Shown piece after piece: positions 1 to 5,809 of a stretch of DNA of 10,080 nt. Both the position numbers and the translations under genes were made by a program. Numbering within the stretch: position 1 is the first letter of the stretch; every line of letters starts with the position of its first letter. The notes beneath the pieces were generated by a model, which saw nothing but the letters and a program-made list of their open reading frames with translations, was not told where the DNA came from and did no database searches. Source of the DNA: JBOHHM01 sp050725495 (GTDB lineage Bacteria; Pseudomonadota; Gammaproteobacteria; Burkholderiales; Burkholderiaceae_C); contig JBOHHM010000169.1 of NCBI GenBank assembly GCA_050725495.1, forward strand, positions 1 to 10,080. Direction: 5' to 3'.

Positions 1-172
1 GGGTGCTGATGATCAAAATATCGCGCATGCCCGCCAGCATCAGGGTGCTCAGCGGGTAATAGATCATGGGCTTGTCATACACCGGCAGCAGTTGCTTGCT
101 GATGGCAAGGGTGGCCGGATGCAGCCGGGTGCCGGAGCCACCGGCGAGGATGATGCCTTTGCGTTGGGTCAC
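1..172 (-). CDS. rmlA: Glucose-1-phosphate thymidylyltransferase RmlA, N-terminal part (cut by window edge)
   Basis: First enzyme of dTDP-L-rhamnose synthesis: it joins glucose-1-phosphate and dTTP to give dTDP-glucose in the cytoplasm. Only about 57 N-terminal residues are present. They begin (M)TQRKGIILAGG and carry the nucleotidyltransferase signature GGSGTRL at residues 11-17, followed by SKQLLPVYDKPMIYYPL, which is diagnostic for RmlA. The start is GTG at 172; reading upstream in frame gives no ATG before a TGA inside vapC, so GTG is the only sensible start. It lies 4 bp after the vapC stop, and I see no good Shine-Dalgarno sequence before it, which suggests translational coupling to vapC. 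It belongs with rmlB and rmlD but is separated from them by the vapBC pair. The family assignment is very secure; the C-terminal part lies outside the window. Confidence 0.95.
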   Translation of the reverse strand, partial: MTQRKGIILAGGSGTRLHPATLAISKQLLPVYDKPMIYYPLSTLMLAGMRDILIIST

Positions 173-176
173 GGGT

Positions 177-620
177 TCAGTGGGTTTTGTTCAAAAGAAT
201 CATCAGATGCTCGGGCCTTGCATCTGGCACGGCCGAAAGCGGAACACCCTGATCCAGGGTCACCAGGCGGCCTCCATTGCGCACCGCCAGGGCAAGCAGG
301 TACACGTCGGTCAGGTGTCGGCCGGACAGCAATCGATCCCAATGCAAGGCACCCGGGCTCAACAAGCTGAGCGAATCCGGCCAAAACTCGTGCAGAGGAT
401 CTGCTGTAGCTTCGCCCAGAATGTCCGCAACCAGGGCGGCGGGCGTGCTATTCAGGTAGGCAGGCTGCGACAGAATGCGGATGCAGCCATTTTGCGTCAG
501 CGGACAAGAGGCCCACCCATGCGAGGCATTGTCTGCAAACCAGCGTGTCACCGCCGCATGGTGCACATGCTCGGCATCCAGCAAGGCGATCAGCACGCTG
601 ACGTCGAGCATGGCCCGCAT
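177..620 (-). CDS. vapC: VapC-type PIN-domain ribonuclease toxin
   Basis: 147-residue PIN-domain protein, the toxin of a type II toxin-antitoxin pair; family members are Mg-dependent RNases that cut specific RNAs, often tRNA or rRNA. Visible acidic positions of the PIN fold are D6 (MLDVSVLIALLD), D105 (LTDVYLLALA) and D123 (VTLDQG). The second canonical acid, which in related VapCs lies in a CPLTENG-like motif, is glutamine here (CPLTQNG, Q43). This may be a subfamily trait or may weaken catalysis. The ATG at 620 overlaps the vapB stop in TGATG, so the two genes are coupled; M4 (611) is a less likely alternative start. Unusually, the next gene, 4 bp downstream, is rmlA. Family call secure; target RNA unknown. 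Confidence 0.9.
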   Translation of the reverse strand: MRAMLDVSVLIALLDAEHVHHAAVTRWFADNASHGWASCPLTQNGCIRILSQPAYLNSTPAALVADILGEATADPLHEFWPDSLSLLSPGALHWDRLLSGRHLTDVYLLALAVRNGGRLVTLDQGVPLSAVPDARPEHLMILLNKTH

Positions 621-850
621 CAGATGCCTTCGACTTCCCGAATCGCGTTCACGTGCTCATTGGTCACCAGATGACCGCCACGCGGAATCGTGCGAAAGCC
701 CGCCGCCGAGCGTTCAGCCGGCGCAAAGCGGGACGTTAGTGCCTGCCTGGCCAGCCGCGAGAGCACTTCACCGGCGGTGCTGTTTTCCATCCGAGCCAGC
801 TCTTTCGCCGCCGCAAGAACATCGTCTGCCACATCGAGAGTCGTCCGCAT
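620..850 (-). CDS. vapB: VapB-type ribbon-helix-helix antitoxin
   Basis: 76-residue antitoxin that should bind and neutralise the VapC encoded next to it and repress their common promoter. The N-terminal half (MRTTLDVADDVLAAAKELAR, then SRLARQAL at about 31-38) has the strand-helix-helix pattern of Arc/MetJ-type DNA-binding dimers. The C-terminal tail from G51, with FRTIPRGGHLVTNE and ending in REVEGI, matches the toxin-binding tail common in this VapB group. The ATG at 850 is preceded by GGAG about 6 bases upstream. The stop overlaps the vapC start by one base. A nested inverted repeat about 24 bp upstream is the likely autoregulatory operator. The gene follows rmlD by 74 bp. Confidence 0.88.
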   Translation of the reverse strand: MRTTLDVADDVLAAAKELARMENSTAGEVLSRLARQALTSRFAPAERSAAGFRTIPRGGHLVTNEHVNAIREVEGI

Positions 851-873
851 GTTTTCTCCAATACAGTAGATGA

Positions 874-901
874 TCTGATGTTTAGATTCTAACGCATCAG
901 A
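874..901 (-). promoter_or_regulatory. vapBC promoter with nested dyad operator
   Basis: Perfect inverted repeat TCTGATG-N14-CATCAGA (874-880 and 895-901). Nested almost concentrically inside it is a second perfect dyad, TTAGA-T-TCTAA (882-892). Read on the minus strand, the inner dyad contains TAGAAT (886-891), a good sigma-70 -10 box; a weak -35 (TTCATC) lies 18 bp further upstream, in the rmlD-vapB gap. Such dyads over the -10 box are typical of VapB autoregulation. The dyads are seen directly; the function is inferred from position. Confidence 0.65.
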
Positions 902-924
902 GAATCACCGATGAAAGCGATGCT

Positions 925-1818
925 TCACATCATTACCTCACGGAGCATGCGGTCCACGCCCTGCTGCCAGGGCGGGAGACTCAAGCCGAAGGTGGCTTGC
1001 ACCTTGGCGGTGTTCAGGCGCGAGTTGTGCGGACGCTTGGCAGGGGTGGGGAAGGTGCTGGTGGGCACGGGGGTCACTTCTTTTGCTATTATTTTTATAG
1101 CTGATTGCGACCGCTCTGCCTGGGCTAGCACGTGTTTTGCATAACCATGCCAGGTGGTTGCACCGCCCGCCGCCAAGTGGTACAGACCGGCGTCTTGCGG
1201 GCGCTGCAGCACCTGCCGGATGGCATGCGCCGTCACATCCGCCAGCAGGTCGGCCCCGGTGGGCGCACCAAACTGGTCGTCAATCACGGTCAGGCGTTCG
1301 CGCTCCTGCGCCAGGCGCAGCATGGTTTTGGCAAAGTTGCCCCCACGCGCGGCATAGACCCAGCTGGTGCGGAAGATCAGATGCCGGGGGCAGGCGGCCT
1401 GGATCAGTTGCTCCCCCTCCAGCTTGGTCTGGCCATAGACGTTGAGCGGAGCCGGAGTGTCAGTCTCGGTCCAAGCCCGGGTGCCGCTGCCGTCGAACAC
1501 GTAGTCGGTGGAATAGTGCACCAGCCAGGCGCCCAACTTCGCAGCCTCTGAGGCCAGCACGCCTGGCGCCAAGGCATTGAGGGTGCGCGCCAGCTCGGGC
1601 TCGCCCTCGGCCTTGTCCACGGCCGTGTGGGCCGCGGCATTGACGATAACGTCGGGGCGCACTTGCGCCACTGTGTCGGCAAGACCTGGCAGCTTGGTCA
1701 AGTCGCCGCACAGGTGCTGGCTGTGGCGGTCCAGCGCAACCAGCTCACCCAGGGGGGCCAGACTGCGTTGCAACTCCCAGCCGACTTGGCCGTTTTTGCC
1801 AAGTAGCAGAATTTTCAT
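925..1818 (-). CDS. rmlD: dTDP-4-dehydrorhamnose reductase RmlD
   Basis: Last enzyme of dTDP-L-rhamnose synthesis: NAD(P)H-dependent reduction of dTDP-4-dehydrorhamnose to dTDP-L-rhamnose. At 297 residues it has the normal family length. Visible features: N-terminal Rossmann motif GKNGQVG (7-13), STDYVFDG (103-110), the short-chain dehydrogenase catalytic pair Y128/K132 in VYGQTK, and the C-terminal signature PTPAKRPHNSRLNT (257-270). The ATG at 1818 is chosen because it overlaps the rmlB stop as ATGA (4 bp), giving translational coupling; the upstream in-frame start at 1848 would lie inside rmlB. Residues 239-247 (SAIKIIAKE) are encoded by an AT-rich stretch carrying a palindromic mini-repeat, in a variable stretch shortly before the C-terminal signature. 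Assignment secure. Confidence 0.96.
   Translation of the reverse strand: MKILLLGKNGQVGWELQRSLAPLGELVALDRHSQHLCGDLTKLPGLADTVAQVRPDVIVNAAAHTAVDKAEGEPELARTLNALAPGVLASEAAKLGAWLVHYSTDYVFDGSGTRAWTETDTPAPLNVYGQTKLEGEQLIQAACPRHLIFRTSWVYAARGGNFAKTMLRLAQERERLTVIDDQFGAPTGADLLADVTAHAIRQVLQRPQDAGLYHLAAGGATTWHGYAKHVLAQAERSQSAIKIIAKEVTPVPTSTFPTPAKRPHNSRLNTAKVQATFGLSLPPWQQGVDRMLREVMM
1085..1101. repeat. 17-bp AT-rich palindromic mini-repeat inside rmlD
   Basis: GCTATTATTTTTATAGC: inverted arms GCTAT/ATAGC around an AT core, standing out from the GC-rich gene. Arms and length match the element at 9333-9349 (GCTACAAAATTTATAGC), apart from one arm base. I recall such elements as common dispersed repeats in Comamonadaceae intergenic DNA. 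Here it is in frame and encodes AIKIIA at RmlD residues 240-245. Confidence 0.6.
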
Positions 1819-2879
1819 GCCTTGGTGGAATATTGGGTTTGCACCCACTCACGGTAGGCCCCGCTTTGCACATGGGCCACCCACTGCGGGTTGGCCAGGT
1901 ACCACTGCACGGTTTTGCGGATGCCGGTGTCAAAGGTTTCCGCCGGCTTCCAGCCCAGTTCGCGCTCGATTTTGCTGGCGTCAATCGCGTAACGGCGGTC
2001 ATGACCGGGGCGGTCTTTGACGTAGCCGATCTGCTCGCGATAGCTCTTGCCGTCGGCGCGGGGGCGCAGCTCGTCGAGCAGCGCGCAAACGGTGTTCACG
2101 ATCTCGATATTGGGCTTCTCGTTCCAGCCGCCCACGTTGTAGGTCTCACCCAACCGGCCTGCTTCGAGCACCCTGCGGATGGCGCTGCAATGATCTTTCA
2201 CATAGAGCCAATCGCGCACCTGCATGCCATCGCCATACACCGGTAAGGGCTTGCCGGCCAGGGCGTTGACGATCATCAGCGGAATGAGCTTTTCCGGGAA
2301 ATGGTAAGGACCGTAGTTGTTGGAGCAATTGGTGGTCAGCACCGGCAGGCCGTAGGTGTGGTGATAGGCGCGCACCAGGTGGTCGCTGGCGGCCTTGCTG
2401 GCCGAGTACGGGCTGTTGGGCTCGTAACGATGGGTTTCACTGAAAGCGGGGTCGGACGGGGCGAGTGAGCCGTAGACCTCGTCGGTGGAGACATGCAAAA
2501 AGCGAAAAGCCGTCTTGGCCTCGCCTTGCAGATCATTCCAATAATGACGCACCGCTTCCAGCAAACGGAAGCTGCCCACGATATTGGTCTGGATGAAGTC
2601 TTGCGGCCCGTGGATGGAGCGGTCCACATGGGATTCGGCTGCGAAGTTGACGATGGCTCGGGGCTGGTGCTTTGCCAGCAAGCTGGCGATCAGCTCTGCA
2701 TCCCCGATGTCCCCGCGCACAAACACATGGCGGCTGTCGGCTTGCAAGGAGGCCAGGTTTTCCAGATTACCCGCGTAGGTGAGCTTGTCCAGGTTGACGA
2801 CCGCCTCATCCCGTTGTGCGAGCCAGTCCAGAACAAAATTGGCGCCGATAAAGCCGGCGCCCCCGGTCACCAGAATCAT
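1815..2879 (-). CDS. rmlB: dTDP-glucose 4,6-dehydratase RmlB
   Basis: Second step of dTDP-L-rhamnose synthesis: NAD-dependent 4,6-dehydration of dTDP-glucose to dTDP-4-keto-6-deoxyglucose. At 354 residues it is of standard length. Motifs seen: Rossmann TGGAGFIG (5-12), substrate and cofactor region AAESHVDRSI (80-89), catalytic T132-D133-E134 in STDEVYG, the Y158/K162 pair in PYSASK, and NNYGPYHFPEKLIP further on. The ATG at 2879 is chosen over an in-frame one at 2927 because GGGAG lies 5 bases before it and because the protein then starts directly at the first Rossmann strand (MILVTGG). It heads the rml block; the stop overlaps the rmlD start. A 109-bp gap separates it from the reductase gene upstream and may hold its promoter. 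Confidence 0.97.
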   Translation of the reverse strand: MILVTGGAGFIGANFVLDWLAQRDEAVVNLDKLTYAGNLENLASLQADSRHVFVRGDIGDAELIASLLAKHQPRAIVNFAAESHVDRSIHGPQDFIQTNIVGSFRLLEAVRHYWNDLQGEAKTAFRFLHVSTDEVYGSLAPSDPAFSETHRYEPNSPYSASKAASDHLVRAYHHTYGLPVLTTNCSNNYGPYHFPEKLIPLMIVNALAGKPLPVYGDGMQVRDWLYVKDHCSAIRRVLEAGRLGETYNVGGWNEKPNIEIVNTVCALLDELRPRADGKSYREQIGYVKDRPGHDRRYAIDASKIERELGWKPAETFDTGIRKTVQWYLANPQWVAHVQSGAYREWVQTQYSTKA

Positions 2880-2909
2880 GAGATCTCCCTGTTGAGCAAA
2901 TTTGGCAGG

Positions 2910-2945
2910 CTCGTTCAAGCCTCGCATCGCACTCGTTCAATTATC
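2910..2945 (-). promoter_or_regulatory. Possible rmlB promoter region with 9-bp direct repeat
   Basis: In the gap before rmlB, the 9-mer CTCGTTCAA (TTGAACGAG on the minus strand) occurs at 2910-2918 and again at 2932-2940, 22 bp apart. Directly upstream on the minus strand is GATAAT (2940-2945), a plausible -10 box, though no convincing -35 lies 17 bp from it. The repeats are seen; a promoter or operator role is inference. Confidence 0.35.
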
Positions 2946-2988
2946 CCATGGTGGATTCAGTGGCCCTACCGGCCAGCTCACTTGCGAC

Positions 2989-4974
2989 TCAGAAGTGAAT
3001 CCCCCGCATCATCTCCTGCAGCGCCACCGCCTCGGCCGAGAGCTGCGGCCTGGGACCCTTCTCGCCCTTGGCAGCCGATGAATCCGGGAACATGCGAAAA
3101 CTGGTATTCATGGCGATCTGTGCCACGCGCGGCACCAGGGCATGCAGCAGCTGGCCCGTGATGCCCAGACGCGTGGCAATGCGCACCGGCTTGAAGATGC
3201 AGGCCTGCGCGATCATGTCTGCAGCCTCTTCGGGCGAAAGCGTGGGCACGTTGTTGTAGATCTTGGTCGGCGCAATCATGGGCGTGCGCACCAGCGGCAT
3301 GTTGACGGTGGTGAAGGTGATGCCCTGATCGGCGAACTCACTGGAGGCGCAGCGCGTCCAGGCGTCCAGCGCCGCCTTGGACGCCACATAGGCCGAAAAG
3401 CGCGGTGCATTGGTCAGCACCCCGATCGAGCTGATGTTGACCACATGGCCCTTGCGTTGGGTCACCATGGCGGGCAGCAGGCCCATGGTGACGCGCAGGC
3501 AGCCAAAGTAGTTGAGCTGCATGGTGCGCTCGAAATCGTGGAAACGGTCGTAGCTGGACTCGATGGCGCGGCGAATCGAGCGGCCCGCGTTGTTGATGAG
3601 GAAGTCTACGCCGCCGTGCTGATCGAGCAGCAGCTTCACGAAGCGGTCGCAGTCGGCCATGTCCGCCAGATCGGCCGGGTAGCAGACGAAGCTGTAGCCC
3701 TTGGCCTGGGCATCCTTCTGCGCTTCTTCGAGCTTGTCGACGTCGCGGCCGCAGATGATGGTGGTGGCGCCGGCTTCGGCAAACTTGTGCGCCGCCGCCA
3801 GCCCAATGCCAGAGGAGCCGCCGGTGACCAGCACGATCTTGCCCGCCACCTGGCCTTTGAGGCTGCGGTCGATGTGCAGCTCGGGGTCGAGGTGGCGCTC
3901 CCAGTAATCCCACAGGCGCCAGGAATAGTCCTTGAGGTTGGGACATTCAATGCCCGAGCCCTTGAGCGCCGCCAGCGTGTCACGGCAGTCGAAACGGGTG
4001 GGATAGTTGACAAAAGTCAGCATGTCTTCAGGCAGGCCCAGATCCTGCATGACTGCATTGCGGATGCGGCGCACCGGCGCCAGCGCCATCAGGCCTTTCT
4101 TCACGCTGCGCGGGATGAAGCCCAGCAGGGCCGCGTTGACAAACAGGTTCATGCGGGGCGCATGAGCGGCCCGGCTGAAGATGTCCAGCACATCGCCCAC
4201 GCGGTAGCCCACCGGGTCGACCAGGTGATAGCACTTCCTGGCGATGGCCGCCTGGTGGCTGATGTGATCCAGCGCATGGACGACAAAGTCCACCGGCACG
4301 ATGTTGACACGCCCGCCCTCCAGGCCCACGGCGGGCATCCAAGGCGGCAGCAGTTGACGCATGCGCTGGATGAGCTTGAAGAAGTAGTAGGGCCCGTCGA
4401 TCTTGTCCATCTCGCCGGTGCTGCTGTCGCCCACCACCATGGCAGGCCGGTACACGGTCCACGGCACCTTGCATTCCTTGCGCACGATTTTTTCGCTCTC
4501 ATGCTTGGTCATGAAATACGGATGCTCGTAGTTCTCGGCCTCCTCGAACATGTCTTCGCGAAACACGCCTTCGTACAGGCCCGCGGCGGCGATCGAGCTC
4601 ACATGGTGGAAATGCCCCGCGTCCACCGCCTTGGCGAACTCGACCGTGTTGCGCGTGCCGTCGATGTTGGCTTCGATCTGACTGGCCTCATCGGCGCCCA
4701 GGTCGTACACCGCGGCCAGGTGGTAGAAGTGGTCGATCTGGCCCTTGAGCTTCTTGATGTCTTCGCCCGACACGCCCAGCTTTTTTGCCGTGAGGTCACC
4801 CACCACCGGGACAACCCGACTGGCGCTTGCGCCCCAGTACTCACGCAGCCAGGCGACCTTGTCCGTGCTTTCCTTTCGGATCAGGAAATGCACGACCGCC
4901 CCTTTTCGTTCCAGCAGTTTCTTGACAAGGCGTTTGCCGATGAAGCCGGTGGCACCGGTGACGAAATACTGCAT
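2989..4974 (-). CDS. Two-domain fatty acyl-CoA reductase, alcohol-forming (Marinobacter Maqu_2220 type)
   Basis: Predicted to reduce long-chain acyl-CoA (or acyl-ACP) through the aldehyde to fatty alcohol with NADPH. Residues 1-about 365 form an extended dehydrogenase/thioester-reductase-like domain: TGATGFIG at 6-13, HVSSIAAAG at 124-132, and Y153/K157 in HPYFMTK. Residues about 375-661 form a classical short-chain dehydrogenase: TGGSSGIG at 384-391, NNAGRSIRR at 461-469, S515/S516, and Y529/K533 in SAYVASK. Domain order, length (661) and stretches such as FHHVSSIAAAGL, DGPYYFFK and FERTMQLNYFG agree with my memory of the Marinobacter enzyme. The ATG at 4974 is chosen because GGAGG lies 5 bases upstream; the ATG at 4986 precedes that ribosome site and adds four unlikely residues. 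Together with the WS/DGAT at 7316-8935 it would supply the alcohol half of wax esters. Alternative: an aldehyde or other lipid reductase. Confidence 0.85.
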   Translation of the reverse strand: MQYFVTGATGFIGKRLVKKLLERKGAVVHFLIRKESTDKVAWLREYWGASASRVVPVVGDLTAKKLGVSGEDIKKLKGQIDHFYHLAAVYDLGADEASQIEANIDGTRNTVEFAKAVDAGHFHHVSSIAAAGLYEGVFREDMFEEAENYEHPYFMTKHESEKIVRKECKVPWTVYRPAMVVGDSSTGEMDKIDGPYYFFKLIQRMRQLLPPWMPAVGLEGGRVNIVPVDFVVHALDHISHQAAIARKCYHLVDPVGYRVGDVLDIFSRAAHAPRMNLFVNAALLGFIPRSVKKGLMALAPVRRIRNAVMQDLGLPEDMLTFVNYPTRFDCRDTLAALKGSGIECPNLKDYSWRLWDYWERHLDPELHIDRSLKGQVAGKIVLVTGGSSGIGLAAAHKFAEAGATTIICGRDVDKLEEAQKDAQAKGYSFVCYPADLADMADCDRFVKLLLDQHGGVDFLINNAGRSIRRAIESSYDRFHDFERTMQLNYFGCLRVTMGLLPAMVTQRKGHVVNISSIGVLTNAPRFSAYVASKAALDAWTRCASSEFADQGITFTTVNMPLVRTPMIAPTKIYNNVPTLSPEEAADMIAQACIFKPVRIATRLGITGQLLHALVPRVAQIAMNTSFRMFPDSSAAKGEKGPRPQLSAEAVALQEMMRGIHF

Positions 4975-4979
4975 GCGAT

Positions 4980-4993
4980 CCTCCATTTGGAGG
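4980..4993 (-). promoter_or_regulatory. Hairpin pairing the reductase ribosome binding site
   Basis: CCTCC-AAAT-GGAGG on the minus strand is a perfect 5-bp stem with a 4-base loop, and its 3' arm is the whole Shine-Dalgarno GGAGG of the reductase gene. Flanking GCG/CGC could extend the stem with small bulges. This could limit ribosome access; the role is inferred. Confidence 0.45.
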
Positions 4994-5047
4994 CCGCATT
5001 TTGCCCAAAGCCCTGGGCCCCAGATTCAGCACAAACCCGCGCCACGC

Positions 5048-5088
5048 CTAGGGTTCGGCCCCTAGCGATTTAGGAGCCGATGCCTAAA
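5048..5088. promoter_or_regulatory. Tandem TAGG-N8-CCTA dyads in the reductase/phasin divergent gap
   Basis: Two inverted repeats of the same form: TAGG (5049-5052)-N8-CCTA (5061-5064), extending to CTAGGG-N6-CCCTAG, and TAGG (5071-5074)-N8-CCTA (5083-5086), extending to TTTAGG-N8-CCTAAA. Their centres are 22 bp apart, about two helical turns. They lie about 75 bp upstream of the reductase and about 95 bp upstream of the phasin. This is the layout of a tandem operator for a dimeric repressor such as the TetR protein encoded at 5810. No clear -35/-10 pair was recognised in this 207-bp gap. Confidence 0.5.
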
Positions 5089-5181
5089 CGGCACTGCCCT
5101 GTGCGCGTACAGTCCCAGCCAGGCGCTGTGCGGCCATCTGGCACCAGCGTGGCTATCAACCGATTTCTTCTGGAGTCCACC

Positions 5182-5685
5182 ATGGTCAAGAAACTGCAAA
5201 AAATGAGCGCCGACAAGAAGGCTGGCGTACCACTGTCGGGCACCGTCAAAGATTCCGCCCAGCAGATCTGGCTGGCGGGCCTGGGTGCCTTTGCCAAGGC
5301 CCAGGAAGAAGGCGGCAAGGTCTTTGACACCCTGGTCAAGGAAGGCCTGAGCATCCAGCGCAAGACGCAGGCGGCGGCCGAGGAACGTATTTCGGAAGCC
5401 ACCAGCAAGATGGCCAGCATGGCGACGGACATCAGTTCCAAGGCGGCCGGCCAGTGGGACAAGCTCGAAAGCATCTTTGAAGGCCGCGTGGCCAAGGCCT
5501 TGAGCAAGCTGGGCGTTCCCTCGGCCAAAGACGTGGAGGTGCTGGCGGCCCGCATCGACGAACTGGGCAAGACCGTGCAAAAGCTGTCCGCCAGGAGCGC
5601 GGCCGCACCCAAGGCCGCTGCCAAATCAGTGGCCCGCAGCGCGGTCAAGCCGGCCGCCAAGCGCACCGCACGCAAGTCGGTGTAA
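5182..5685 (+). CDS. Phasin family protein (PhaF/PhaI-like granule-associated protein)
   Basis: 167-residue phasin. Such proteins coat polyhydroxyalkanoate granules, and sometimes other lipid inclusions, controlling size and segregation. Seen here: a core from about residue 24 with QQIWLAGLGAFAKAQEEGG (28-46), typical of the PhaI/PhaF family; a long helical, coiled-coil-prone middle (about 50-135) including RVAKALSKLGVPSAKDVEVL; and a short Ala/Lys/Arg-rich tail (about 138-167, with AAPKAAAKSV and KPAAKRTARKSV) like the histone-H1-like DNA-binding tail of PhaF but much shorter. The ATG at 5182 has GGAG 6 bases upstream; an in-frame ATG at 5080 would add 34 poorly coding residues. It is divergent from the acyl reductase and ends just before a strong hairpin, so it is probably monocistronic. 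No PHA synthase is in the window. Confidence 0.88.
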   Translation: MVKKLQKMSADKKAGVPLSGTVKDSAQQIWLAGLGAFAKAQEEGGKVFDTLVKEGLSIQRKTQAAAEERISEATSKMASMATDISSKAAGQWDKLESIFEGRVAKALSKLGVPSAKDVEVLAARIDELGKTVQKLSARSAAAPKAAAKSVARSAVKPAAKRTARKSV

Positions 5686-5688
5686 GCG

Positions 5689-5724
5689 CCATGCGGCGGA
5701 CCCCGCCCCGGGTCCGCCGCATGG
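5689..5724 (+). terminator. Perfect 15-bp hairpin after the phasin gene
   Basis: CCATGCGGCGGACCC (5689-5703) pairs perfectly with GGGTCCGCCGCATGG (5710-5724) around a 6-base loop, starting 3 bases after the phasin stop. No T-run follows, so it is either a non-canonical terminator or an mRNA 3'-end stabiliser. Confidence 0.7.
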
Positions 5725-5809
5725 GAAGTCAAGCCCGGTGCTCGCCTTCCCTACTACTGCCTGCGCAGGGACTGGGTTAGAGTACGCGCCAACAAAGGGG
5801 TAGACATTC

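Noticed and set aside
66..674. 202-codon plus-strand frame across rmlA, vapC and vapB
   Set aside because: Antisense to three recognisable genes and carries no family features.
2880..2988. Co-transcription of the reductase with the rml genes as one operon
   Set aside because: A 109-bp gap with its own repeat and -10-like box, plus unrelated functions, makes a separate rml promoter more likely, though read-through cannot be excluded.
3338..3946. Long same-strand alternative frames inside the reductase, here and at 4028-4474
   Set aside because: Out-of-frame readings of the reductase rich in Pro/Arg/Gly/His; the reductase frame is intact, so there is no frameshift.
4975..4986. Earlier ATG start for the reductase
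   Set aside because: That ATG lies upstream of the GGAGG site that serves the ATG at 4974, and the added residues are not part of the family.
3142..5073. 643-codon open frame on the plus strand
   Set aside because: It is exactly antisense to the well-motifed reductase, and its His/Gln/Val/Asp-rich composition is typical of a GC-rich shadow frame with no domain.
5089..5106. Possible sigma-54 promoter (GGCAC...GTGC) before the phasin
   Set aside because: The GG-to-GC spacing is one base too long and the match to the consensus is poor.
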